NCBI GenBank assembly: GCA_028293775.1
Contig: JAQGOD010000413.1
Coordinates: 1-6,293, forward strand
DNA from: Gammaproteobacteria bacterium
Lineage (GTDB): Bacteria > Pseudomonadota > Gammaproteobacteria > Steroidobacterales > Steroidobacteraceae
Length of the DNA stretch: 6,293 nt
Reading direction: 5' to 3'
Shown: positions 1-6,293 of the stretch, in pieces
How positions within the stretch are numbered: the first letter of the stretch is position 1
Layout of the letters: every line of letters begins with the position of its first letter
Made by a program: the position numbers and the translations under genes
Notes under the pieces: model-generated
Databases searched by the model: none
Told to the model about the DNA's origin: nothing
The model's input: only the letters and a program-made list of their open reading frames with translations

Positions 1-464
1 CTGCGGACACGCCGGTCAGCGCCAAGAGCATCTATAGCTTTTCGACCAGCGCGCATGCCGGACTGGGCGACCAATTGCCGGCCGGAATCTTGCGTTTCTA
101 TATGCGCGACAAACGCGGCGACCCGCAGTTTATCGGCGAGAACCGCATCGATCACACGCCCATGGGATCCACGCTGTCGTTGGCAACCGGGGATGCCTTC
201 GATGTCAAAGTCCACGCCATCGTCGACAAGCGTACTCGGCTGTCAATTTTCGATTGGCAGACCGACATGCGCTACGAGCTCACCAATGCGCTGCCACGCG
301 CAGTGGTGCTCAAACTGCGCCAAGAAGGACTGTGGGGCGATTCGCGCATCAAGGCCGAGAGTCAAAAGAGCACCAGACTGAGTGCCGAGGCAGCCGAGTG
401 GGCGGTGACGGTGCCCGCCAACGGCAAGGCCAGTCTCACCGCCACGTTCGAAACCCGGTACTAG
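1..464 (+). CDS. DUF4139 domain-containing protein, C-terminal part (5' end outside window)
   Basis: The frame is open from the left edge (first full codon at position 3) to TAG at 462-464, giving 153 visible residues. Methionine or leucine codons inside it, such as TTG at 75, are internal. The sequence matches the end of the DUF4139 fold: a 'LPAGILRFYMRDKRGDPQF' strand pair, then 'GENRIDHTPMGSTLSL' and 'GDAFDVKV', then a 'YELTNA' strand and a closing beta segment ('WAVTVPANGKASLTATFE'). The family is all-beta, usually exported in Gram-negative bacteria, and has no established biochemical role. The signal peptide and N-terminal domain would lie outside the window. The gene sits 7 bp before a second DUF4139 gene, which suggests an operon of paralogues. 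Family assignment is by pattern recognition; function is unknown. Confidence 0.85.
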   Translation, partial: ADTPVSAKSIYSFSTSAHAGLGDQLPAGILRFYMRDKRGDPQFIGENRIDHTPMGSTLSLATGDAFDVKVHAIVDKRTRLSIFDWQTDMRYELTNALPRAVVLKLRQEGLWGDSRIKAESQKSTRLSAEAAEWAVTVPANGKASLTATFETRY

Positions 465-465
465 C

Positions 466-480
466 CGCGCGATGTGCGCG
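466..480 (+). promoter_or_regulatory. Small GC hairpin presenting the ATG of the second DUF4139 gene in its loop
   Basis: CGCGC (466-470) is exactly complementary to GCGCG (476-480), leaving a five-base loop GATGT that contains the ATG at 472-474. No Shine-Dalgarno-like sequence precedes this ATG, and the upstream gene stops only 7 bp before it. Ribosomes finishing the first gene would melt or reach this element, so translational coupling is plausible. The pairing is seen in the sequence; the regulatory role is inference and could be chance in GC-rich DNA. Confidence 0.3.
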
Positions 481-2133
481 ATGAGCACGATGCTGCGCAA
501 GGGGTGCGCCGGGGCATTCATCTTACTAAGGATGGCGACCTTAAGCGCGGCGCTGTCCGACGAAACGCTCGCCGCGGCGCAGATTTCGGCGGAGCCGCCC
601 TCGGACCTCAGTGTGACGGTGTATCGCGCACCCTATCGGGACACCGGTTCGATTCAGCTCAATGCGCTGCAAGGCTTTGCCTTGGTGAGCGAAACGCGCA
701 CCGTCCGATTGGCCGCAGGCTTGAGTCGCGTGCGCTTCGAGGGGGTGGCCGACGGGATCGAACCCGCCAGCGCCATCATCACCGGTTTCCCGGGCGGCGT
801 GATTGAAAAGAATCGCGATGCTAAATTGCTCAGCCCCGGAGCGCTGGTCGCCGCCGCCGTAGGCAAGCAGGTGGAGTTGCTGCGAACCACAGCCAAGACG
901 GGCAAGACCGAACGGCTGACCGGCACACTGCTTTCCGACGCCGGCGGCGGCGTCGTATTCAAATCCGCGCAAGGCATCGAAGCGTTGCGCTGCTCGGGCT
1001 TGCCGGAAACCTTCAGCTTCGAGCCGGTCACGGGCTTGTCGGCCGGGCCGACATTGTCGGTCGAGGTACGCAGCCCCAGCGCCAGAACCGCGCAGGTTAC
1101 CCTCTCGTACCTCTCTCGCGGCTTCGATTGGGCTGCCGATTACACCGCGACCCTGTCGTCCGACGGCAAGAGCCTGGATTTGGGGGCCTGGGTCACGCTC
1201 GCCAATTCCAACGGCGTGGGATTCCCCTCGGCGCACACGCAAGTGGTGGCGGGCCGGGTTAACCGAGAGAACGGCGGGGTCGATCCCATTGAATTCGGCG
1301 CGCCGATTTTCGCGCACTGTTGGCCGCGCGGTACCACCAGCGATTTGCCCATGATTCTGGTCGTGGATCAACCTCGAGGCAGGATGTTTAAAAAATCCGT
1401 GGATGCGGCGGCCCCGGTGGCAATGGCCGCGCTGCGGGAAGCGACGGTGACCGGCGGGAAAAAAGTCGAGCAAGAGCAGCTGGGCGATTTAAAGCTTTAT
1501 CGGGTGCCCGAGCGCACCACCCTGGCCAGCCGCCAATCAAAACAGGTCCGCTTGATGGATCGCACCGGGATCCCGGTCGATACCGTCTATGGCACGGACG
1601 TGTGGGGGGGCCGCACGGCAATGGCAAGTCCTGCTCACCGATTGCTGCGAACGAAAAACACCACCGCAAATCACCTCGGCCTGCCCTTGCCCTCGGGCTC
1701 AGTCGCCGTATTCGGATCCCATCAGGGAGAACGACTGCTCGAGCATGAATCTGGCCTGCGCGATATCGCGGTGGACGAAGAGGTGGAGATCGACGCGGGA
1801 TTCAGTGCCGACGTGCAGGTCGCGGTGGTGAAGGAGCAAACCCACGTCGATCCCGTGCAGCCCAAGATGTTGCCGTTGGTCCCGGGGTTGAGCTTACGTT
1901 CGGTCAAGATGGATGACATTGAACGCGTCGAAATCAGCAATGCCTTGGCAACCGGCATTCAATTCGAGCTTACGCTCCAACTGCCCGAGGGAGGGCGCGT
2001 GGTCCGCGCCGACCACCCGTTGGGCGCCAAAAACGGTCGACCCCGATTCCGCCTGAAGGTTCCCGGCAATCAAACGGTCACGGTCCGCTATCAAACGCAG
2101 GGCGCTGAGGATGGAATTCTGCGCACTCCTTAG
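472..2133 (+). CDS. DUF4139 domain-containing exported protein (complete)
   Basis: This is a 553-residue protein. In-frame ATGs at 472, 481 and 490 (residues 1, 4, 7) have no good ribosome-binding site. From residue 7 the N-terminus reads as a basic start (MLRK) and a hydrophobic stretch to about residue 28, so a signal peptide and export are likely. Residues 45-110 resemble the N-terminal region of the family ('AAGLSRVRFEGVADGIEPAS'). They are followed by 'NRDAKLLSPGALVA' and a beta domain to about residue 185. Residues 195-545 are the DUF4139 region, with 'YLSRGFDWAADYTATLS', 'LGAWVTLANSNGVGF', 'VVAGRVN', 'LYRVPERTTLASRQSKQVR', 'LPLPSGSVAVF', 'GLRDIAVDEEVEI' and 'VPGNQTVTVRY'. No coiled-coil insert is evident, unlike MuiA-type relatives with a DUF4140 half. 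A structural or envelope role is possible but unproven. It follows the other DUF4139 gene and precedes mrdA by 67 bp. Confidence 0.9.
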   Translation: MCAMSTMLRKGCAGAFILLRMATLSAALSDETLAAAQISAEPPSDLSVTVYRAPYRDTGSIQLNALQGFALVSETRTVRLAAGLSRVRFEGVADGIEPASAIITGFPGGVIEKNRDAKLLSPGALVAAAVGKQVELLRTTAKTGKTERLTGTLLSDAGGGVVFKSAQGIEALRCSGLPETFSFEPVTGLSAGPTLSVEVRSPSARTAQVTLSYLSRGFDWAADYTATLSSDGKSLDLGAWVTLANSNGVGFPSAHTQVVAGRVNRENGGVDPIEFGAPIFAHCWPRGTTSDLPMILVVDQPRGRMFKKSVDAAAPVAMAALREATVTGGKKVEQEQLGDLKLYRVPERTTLASRQSKQVRLMDRTGIPVDTVYGTDVWGGRTAMASPAHRLLRTKNTTANHLGLPLPSGSVAVFGSHQGERLLEHESGLRDIAVDEEVEIDAGFSADVQVAVVKEQTHVDPVQPKMLPLVPGLSLRSVKMDDIERVEISNALATGIQFELTLQLPEGGRVVRADHPLGAKNGRPRFRLKVPGNQTVTVRYQTQGAEDGILRTP

Positions 2134-2136
2134 CGT

Positions 2137-2162
2137 TTGGCACCGTCGGCGTAGCTTACAAT
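2137..2162 (+). promoter_or_regulatory. Possible sigma-70 promoter for mrdA
   Basis: The 67-bp gap between the DUF4139 stop and mrdA has a TACAAT (2157-2162), one base off the -10 consensus, and an upstream TTGGCA (2137-2142) resembling a -35 box. The spacer is only 14 bp, shorter than the usual 16-18, so the -35 match may be accidental and the -10 may work with a weak or activator-assisted upstream element. Transcription would start near 2168-2170. The gap shows no convincing terminator, so read-through from the DUF4139 genes is also possible. Confidence 0.35.
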
Positions 2163-2186
2163 TGCATTATGTCCGGAATCTCTAGC

Positions 2187-2190
2187 AGGG
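2187..2190 (+). promoter_or_regulatory. Ribosome-binding site for mrdA
   Basis: AGGG, within GCAGGGTG, ends 10 bases before the ATG at 2201. It is a modest Shine-Dalgarno match at slightly long spacing. It supports the ATG at 2201 over the adjacent GTG at 2204, as does the protein, which begins with the short basic cytoplasmic tail typical of PBP2. Confidence 0.5.
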
Positions 2191-2200
2191 TGCAGCCGCG

Positions 2201-4180
2201 ATGGTGAGAAATCGCCAGTCGAGGATCAAAAACTATTTTGCCGAAAATAGGCTGTTCACGATTCGCAGCATCGTGGCAGGCATCGTTGCGGCAGTGCTGC
2301 TGTGCACCGTCGCGGGTCGCTTGTTCTACTTGCAGGTGCTCAAGCACGACTACTACGCGAATCTGTCGCAGGGCAACAGCATTCGCACCGAGCCCATCCC
2401 GCCCAGCCGGGGTTTGATTCTGGATCGTCACGGTGTAGTACTCGCGGATAACCTCCCGGCCTTCAACGTCGAACTGGTTCGCGAGCAGGTGGGCGACATC
2501 AAGGCCCTGGATGCCACCTTGGCGCAGTTGGTCAGTATCGGACTGCTGCGCAACGAAGAGGTCGGCAATATCCGCCGCACGGTGCTGTTGCACAAAGTGT
2601 ACGAAAGCGTGCCCATCAAACTGCTGCTGAACGAGGAGGAGATGGCCCGCTTCGCGGTGCATCGCTATCAATTCTCCGGTGTGGACATTCGCGCGCGCCT
2701 CGCGCGGCACTATCCGCTGCGGGAGATGGGCGTCCATGCCATCGGCTATGTCAGCGCCATCAACGAACAGGACTTAAAGCAGATCGACAGCGCGGAATAT
2801 GCCGGCACCAGCCTGATCGGCAAGCTCGGGGTCGAAGGCGCTTACGAGCAACAACTGCACGGCAAGCCGGGGTTCAGGGAAATTGAAGTCAATGCCGCGG
2901 GCCGCCCGGTGGAAAAACAAGGAGGCTATGCCTCCAAGCTCACCACCCGTCCTCCGGTGGCAGGCGAGGATCTGATTCTCGGCCTGGATGTCCGAGTGCA
3001 AAAAGTCGCCGAAGAAGCTTTGCAAGGCAAGCGCGGGTCTGTGGTCGCTCTTGATCCGAAAACCGGCGATATCATCGCGCTCGCGAGCACGCCAGGCTTT
3101 GATCCCAACGATTTTGTGCGCGGCCTGTCCGTGGCGCAGTACGCGGCCTTATCGACCAGCATCGATGTGCCGCTGCTCAATCGGGCCTTGCGCGGCGCCT
3201 ATCCGCCCGGATCGACCGTCAAGCCCCTGTATGCGCTGGCCGCTCTAAAATACGGAATCATGTCCGCGGAGCAAACCACGTACTGTCCGGGCTTCTTCAC
3301 TTTGCCCGGCAGCAGCAACAAGTATCGGGACGACGAGGTTCATCACGACGTAAACATGCGTACGGCGATTTCCCGTTCGTGCGACGTGTATTTCTACCGG
3401 CTTGCGGAGAAAATGGGCATCGATCGCATGCATGAGTTCATGAGCGCTTTCGGCTACGGTGAATTGACCGGCATCGATATTTCCGGCGAAAAGGCCGGCC
3501 TGTATGCTTCGCCCGAATGGAAGCGCCGCGTCTTCAAGCGCAAGGCCGACCAGGTATGGTTTCCCGGTGAAACCATCAGCATGGGCATTGGCCAGGGCCC
3601 GATCACGGTCACCCCTCTGCAGCAGGCGCACTTTGCCGCTGAAATTTCCGAACGCGGCCAGATCATCGCCGCGCCGCGGCTGGTCGCGGCCATGCGCGCG
3701 CCCGGTTCGCTCACCGTTGTTCCCCGCACACCCACGCTCATGAAACCGGTGAATTTGGCGACCGATGAGCAGTGGAATGTCGTGTTTGACGGCATGGAAG
3801 CGACGGTGGGCCCAAGCGGTACGGCGCACGTCGCCGGCGCCAACGCCAAGTACAAATGGGGCGGCAAGACAGGCACGGCGCAAGTCGTGACCGTCAAGCA
3901 AACCGAAAGCACCAAGCACAAGGATTCCGACGAGCGCAAGCGCGAACACGCCTGGTTCATCGCCTTCGCACCCGCCGACGATCCCAAGATCGCGATATCG
4001 GTACTGGTCGAAAATGCCGGTTTCGGTGCCACCAACGCGGCGCCCATCGCACGCAAAGTGATCGACTCTTATTTGTTGGCGGATGAGGCCCCGGATATCA
4101 GGACGCCGGGGCTCAGCAGACCGGGCGCCTCAGTCCCCGCTACCGCGGCGCCGGCCGCGGCGCCTAAGGCAGTGCTCTAA
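2201..4180 (+). CDS. mrdA: Penicillin-binding protein 2 (peptidoglycan D,D-transpeptidase MrdA)
   Basis: This is a class B penicillin-binding protein of 659 residues (E. coli PBP2 has 633). In this family it cross-links peptidoglycan peptides during rod elongation, working with the glycosyltransferase RodA and the MreBCD complex. A basic cytoplasmic tail is followed by one membrane anchor (about residues 21-45) and the juxtamembrane 'PSRGLILDRHGVVLADN' motif (68-84). The PBP dimerisation/pedestal region runs to about 250 and includes 'GKLGVEGAYEQQLHGKPG'. The transpeptidase domain spans about 255-625. All catalytic motifs are present: S338-T-V-K341 (nucleophile Ser338), S393-C-D395 and K556-T-G-T559. 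The last 30 residues are a Pro/Ala-rich tail. Cys362, Asp377, His381/382 and Cys394 could form a metal site. The neighbours are unusual: rodA does not follow and mreCD do not precede. The next gene starts on the base after the stop, so the two are probably co-transcribed. PBP3 (FtsI) is less likely because the motifs and spacing are PBP2-like. Confidence 0.96.
   Translation: MVRNRQSRIKNYFAENRLFTIRSIVAGIVAAVLLCTVAGRLFYLQVLKHDYYANLSQGNSIRTEPIPPSRGLILDRHGVVLADNLPAFNVELVREQVGDIKALDATLAQLVSIGLLRNEEVGNIRRTVLLHKVYESVPIKLLLNEEEMARFAVHRYQFSGVDIRARLARHYPLREMGVHAIGYVSAINEQDLKQIDSAEYAGTSLIGKLGVEGAYEQQLHGKPGFREIEVNAAGRPVEKQGGYASKLTTRPPVAGEDLILGLDVRVQKVAEEALQGKRGSVVALDPKTGDIIALASTPGFDPNDFVRGLSVAQYAALSTSIDVPLLNRALRGAYPPGSTVKPLYALAALKYGIMSAEQTTYCPGFFTLPGSSNKYRDDEVHHDVNMRTAISRSCDVYFYRLAEKMGIDRMHEFMSAFGYGELTGIDISGEKAGLYASPEWKRRVFKRKADQVWFPGETISMGIGQGPITVTPLQQAHFAAEISERGQIIAAPRLVAAMRAPGSLTVVPRTPTLMKPVNLATDEQWNVVFDGMEATVGPSGTAHVAGANAKYKWGGKTGTAQVVTVKQTESTKHKDSDERKREHAWFIAFAPADDPKIAISVLVENAGFGATNAAPIARKVIDSYLLADEAPDIRTPGLSRPGASVPATAAPAAAPKAVL
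4147..4169 (+). promoter_or_regulatory. GC hairpin abutting the Shine-Dalgarno of the exported four-Cys gene
   Basis: GGCGCC (4147-4152) can pair fully with GGCGCC (4159-4164) across a six-base loop. The base right after the stem begins TAAGG (4165-4169), the best ribosome-binding site for the GTG at 4181 (11-base spacing). All of this lies inside the end of mrdA, where the repeat encodes the Ala/Pro tail. Ribosomes translating mrdA would open the stem, which fits coupled translation. The complementarity is real, but function is inference because an Ala/Pro-coding GC tract gives such stems easily. Confidence 0.35.
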
Positions 4181-4744
4181 GTGCAGAAACTCGCAATCCT
4201 GCCCCCGCTGTTGTTGTGCCTCATCTCCAGCCTGAGCACGGCGGATGGCGCAGCCTCCGCCGCATCCACTGCGGGCGTGTGGGAGAAGCATCAGTACTCG
4301 TTCGTATCCATGGGCTTTACGTCCACCTACTCGTGCGAGGGGCTTGCCGATATTCTCAAGCAGCTATTGATCGCCGCGGGTGCGCGTGCGGATGCAAAGG
4401 CAAATTCCGGCGGCTGCGCGCAAGGGTTCGGACGGGTCGAGCCGCTCGCACGGGCGGACCTGATTTTTTACACGTTGTCCCCCGATAGCAGCAAGGCGGC
4501 CGACTCGCAGACGCTGGAGGGGACATGGCGCCCCGTGACATTTGCCGTCCGATCGCCGCGGCAATTGATGCTGGGCGACTGCGAGGTGGTCGAGCAATTC
4601 CGCGCTCAAGTGTTGCCGCTATTCACGACACGCAACATCGTCGATCACACCACCTGCGTGCCGCATCAGGATTCGGGATCCGTGATCGATCTGAAATTTG
4701 AATCGTTCTCGGCGCCGCCCTCCGCACCTTCGCGTCCGCGCTAG
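4181..4744 (+). CDS. Exported four-cysteine protein of unknown function, coupled to mrdA
   Basis: This is a 187-residue protein starting with GTG directly after the mrdA TAA. TAAGG at 4165-4169 serves as a probable ribosome-binding site. The N-terminus (MQKLAILPPLLLCLISSLSTADGA) is a clear Sec signal peptide, with likely cleavage around residues 22-26. The mature part has exactly four cysteines (52, 79, 134, 159), suggesting two disulfides and a periplasmic or secreted location. Visible segments are 'FTSTYSCEGLADILKQLLIAAGA' (a probable helix after Cys52), 'RADLIFYTLSP', 'GTWRPVTFAVR', 'GDCEVVEQFRAQVLPLF', 'CVPHQDSGSVIDLKFESF' and a Pro/Ser/Arg-rich tail. I do not recognise a named domain or catalytic motif. 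Position suggests a link to PBP2 or cell-wall growth, but that is only context. Its stop overlaps the stop of the convergent receptor gene. Confidence 0.85.
   Translation: MQKLAILPPLLLCLISSLSTADGAASAASTAGVWEKHQYSFVSMGFTSTYSCEGLADILKQLLIAAGARADAKANSGGCAQGFGRVEPLARADLIFYTLSPDSSKAADSQTLEGTWRPVTFAVRSPRQLMLGDCEVVEQFRAQVLPLFTTRNIVDHTTCVPHQDSGSVIDLKFESFSAPPSAPSRPR
4741..4744. other. Overlapping convergent stop codons in CTAG
   Basis: The palindrome CTAG supplies TAG (4742-4744) to the + strand gene and TAG (4741-4743) to the - strand receptor gene. The two reading frames therefore overlap by four bases with no intergenic terminator between them. I see no stem followed by a T-run close to the junction on either strand, so transcripts may overlap or end inside the opposing genes. 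Confidence 0.9.
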
Positions 4745-6293
4745 TACCTCACCGTGAGATGCAAGCCCCAGTTCCGCGGCTCGCCGAGTTGCACGTATGC
4801 CTTGTACGGAAAGTCGGGCGGCTCATCGCCGAAATAAAAGCCGCGCACGGTGTAATTTTTGTCGAGCAGATTACGGGCCCACAGGTAGAGCTCCCAGCGA
4901 GGGGTGTCCCAGCCCAATTTGCCGTTGACCAATCCGTACGCACTCGACCGGGTGCCATTCGGAGGCAAGTCGTAAAAGAACGATCCCTTGCCGGTGACAT
5001 CCAGACGCGCATAGGGCCCGCGCGGATCGCGCCAAGTCGCATTGACCGCGGCTTGCCAGGGAGGCGCGTGGGGCAGTGCGCGGTCGGGAAGGGTTACGCC
5101 GTTTTGCACGAATCCGTGGTAGCGGGTCTGCAGCAGGCCCAGCGAGCCGCCGAATTCGAGGCTGCGCGTCGCGGCCCAACTGGCCGTGCTTTCCAGTCCG
5201 TAGTTGAACCCCGATTTCGCATTGCCCGTAAAATAAATAAACGTGTTGGGGTCACTGGGATCCAACTGCTCGCCGGTCAGCAGTTGTTCGTTGTGTCTCG
5301 CCATGTAGAACAAAGACGTATCGACCCGCAGCCTGCCTTCGAGCATTTGCAGCTTGTGGCCCACCTCCAAGTTCAGATCCCATTCAGGACTGAATTGCAG
5401 TTGGCTTGCGGGCAGCCCCGCGCTCAAATTGAAGCCGCTCGCCTTGTAGCCGCGCGCGGCCAGGGCATAGACGTGCTGGCCTTCGGCGATGGCGTAATCA
5501 AGGGACGCCTGGCCTCCCCAGAGATTATCGGCAGGACCGAAGTTGTTCGCCGTCGTCGGCGCACTTAAGTTTGTGGTGGTGTCGCTGTACAGGCTGGTGT
5601 GCCGTTCACCGCGCAAGCCCAGCGACCAGCGCATCCGCTCGCTGAAGCCGCCATCGAGCTGCCCATACACGGCGCCGTTACGCGAGCGATAACGGCTGGC
5701 TATGACGGTCAAATTGTCCAAATTCTGCGTCGCGTCGAAAGGATCGACGTAGGTTCCGGCATTGGTGTCCGTCAGCGATTCGCGCAGCTCGAAGGCGTAC
5801 ACGCCGACCAGCCAGGAGATGCCGTGAGCCGGCTCTTTCGCCGGTGTATCGCTCAAGCGAAATTCCAAGCTCCGGGTCGAGCGATGGCGTACTTGATAGT
5901 CGGTGAAGTCAAACGTGTACGGCGCCCACAGGTTGGGGTTGCCCCAATCGCCGTCGAAACCGTAGTCGACCCGGGTATCCGCATACGTGGCAATGGTCGT
6001 GAGCGTCACTGCGCTGAGCCCGGTATAAGTCGAGCGGGCAGAGAGCCCGGTCGAATATTGACGATCGACGCCGGGATGATCCGATTGCGTCGTGCGGGTG
6101 TTATCGATGGCAAATGCATCGTAGCCGTTGTTCATTTGCGCGCGCAGCACGGTCAAATCGACGCGCCATTCATCGCTTGGCTGATAACGCCATTTCCCGC
6201 GCAGGGTGAGTTCGTCGCGCTTGTCGGTGTCGCTGCGGCCGAGATAGGCATTGTGATAAAAGCCGTCGCTGGTGTAGCGCTGCACCGCAAGCC
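4741..6293 (-). CDS. TonB-dependent receptor, beta-barrel part (5' end outside window)
   Basis: The frame is open from the right edge to TAG at 4741-4743, giving 516 visible residues. The GTG at 6285 is internal, not the start. The part seen is the 22-stranded outer-membrane barrel. It shows alternating amphipathic strands and aromatic girdles, with family-typical motifs 'STRSLEFRLSD', 'RGYKASGFN' (about 5430-5455), 'GLESTASWAATRSLEFGGSLG', 'LPHAPPWQAAVNATW', 'LYLWARNLLDKNYTVRGFYFG' and a C-terminal strand ending in aromatic Tyr ('WGLHLTVRY'), the usual recognition signal for the BAM assembly machine. The signal peptide, TonB box and plug domain would lie beyond the window. Such receptors import siderophores, cobalamin, sugars or other ligands using energy from TonB-ExbBD. 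The substrate cannot be told from this part, and no partner transport gene is visible. The frame is uninterrupted. Confidence 0.93.
   Translation of the reverse strand, partial: LAVQRYTSDGFYHNAYLGRSDTDKRDELTLRGKWRYQPSDEWRVDLTVLRAQMNNGYDAFAIDNTRTTQSDHPGVDRQYSTGLSARSTYTGLSAVTLTTIATYADTRVDYGFDGDWGNPNLWAPYTFDFTDYQVRHRSTRSLEFRLSDTPAKEPAHGISWLVGVYAFELRESLTDTNAGTYVDPFDATQNLDNLTVIASRYRSRNGAVYGQLDGGFSERMRWSLGLRGERHTSLYSDTTTNLSAPTTANNFGPADNLWGGQASLDYAIAEGQHVYALAARGYKASGFNLSAGLPASQLQFSPEWDLNLEVGHKLQMLEGRLRVDTSLFYMARHNEQLLTGEQLDPSDPNTFIYFTGNAKSGFNYGLESTASWAATRSLEFGGSLGLLQTRYHGFVQNGVTLPDRALPHAPPWQAAVNATWRDPRGPYARLDVTGKGSFFYDLPPNGTRSSAYGLVNGKLGWDTPRWELYLWARNLLDKNYTVRGFYFGDEPPDFPYKAYVQLGEPRNWGLHLTVRY

Noticed and set aside
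55..381. 108-codon + strand frame at the left edge
   Set aside because: It overlaps the DUF4139 C-terminal frame in another register and is Cys/Arg/Ser-rich with no family features.
541..1473. 310-codon open frame on the - strand inside the second DUF4139 gene
   Set aside because: It is antisense to a gene with clear family motifs. Its composition (rich in Arg, Gly, Ala, His) is that of a shadow frame in GC-rich DNA, with no recognisable domain.
1604..1610. Run of seven G in the second DUF4139 gene, a possible phase-variation or slippage tract
   Set aside because: The frame continues correctly through it with family motifs on both sides. Seven G in GC-rich DNA is too short to argue for a switch without population data.
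3245..3949. 234-codon open frame on the - strand inside mrdA
   Set aside because: It lies opposite the PBP2 transpeptidase domain, which has all its catalytic motifs. The predicted protein shows no domain logic.
4144..4163. Ten-base direct repeat at the mrdA 3' end
   Set aside because: It encodes the Ala/Pro-rich tail of PBP2 and is best explained as low-complexity coding sequence rather than a repeat element.
4816..4840. Possible terminator stem after the four-Cys gene (GGCG with CGCC near 4825)
   Set aside because: The stem is short or bulged, is not followed by a T-run on either strand, and lies within the receptor coding sequence.
4759..5568. 269-codon open frame on the + strand opposite the TonB-dependent receptor
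   Set aside because: The receptor barrel on the - strand is unmistakable. The + strand product is an Arg/Ala/Gln-rich shadow without family features.

Overview
The window is GC-rich, gene-dense DNA from a Gram-negative bacterium. A TonB-dependent outer-membrane receptor, several exported proteins and a proteobacterial-type penicillin-binding protein 2 point to Proteobacteria. The flavour is gammaproteobacterial (Xanthomonadales / Nevskiales / Steroidobacter-like), but that placement is inference from protein style only.

Layout: four genes run left to right on the + strand, and a fifth runs towards them on the - strand. (1) 1-464 is the 3' end of a gene for a DUF4139-family protein. (2) 472-2133 is a complete second DUF4139-family gene, 7 bp downstream, so the two form a tandem pair and probably one operon. 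(3) After a 67-bp gap holding a possible promoter comes mrdA (2201-4180), encoding PBP2, the class B transpeptidase of lateral-wall peptidoglycan synthesis, with all three catalytic motifs intact. (4) A small gene for an exported four-cysteine protein of unknown function starts with GTG on the base after the mrdA stop (4181-4744). (5) The C-terminal two-thirds or so of a TonB-dependent receptor lies on the - strand (4741-6293). Its stop codon and that of gene 4 overlap within a single CTAG.

Genes 3 and 4 look like one transcription unit, with gene 4 translated by coupling to mrdA. The usual mrdA partners (mreB, mreC, mreD upstream, rodA downstream) are absent from the flanking positions visible here. 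This mrdA is therefore either relocated or a second copy. The receptor is independent and convergent. There is no intergenic stretch over 300 bases, and I see no RNA gene, CRISPR array, insertion sequence or prophage.

Nothing here is clearly a new biological system. The most promising leads are the mrdA plus four-Cys exported protein pair without rodA, a possible metal site beside the PBP2 active site, the divergent DUF4139 pair, and a few small regulatory-looking structures at gene junctions.
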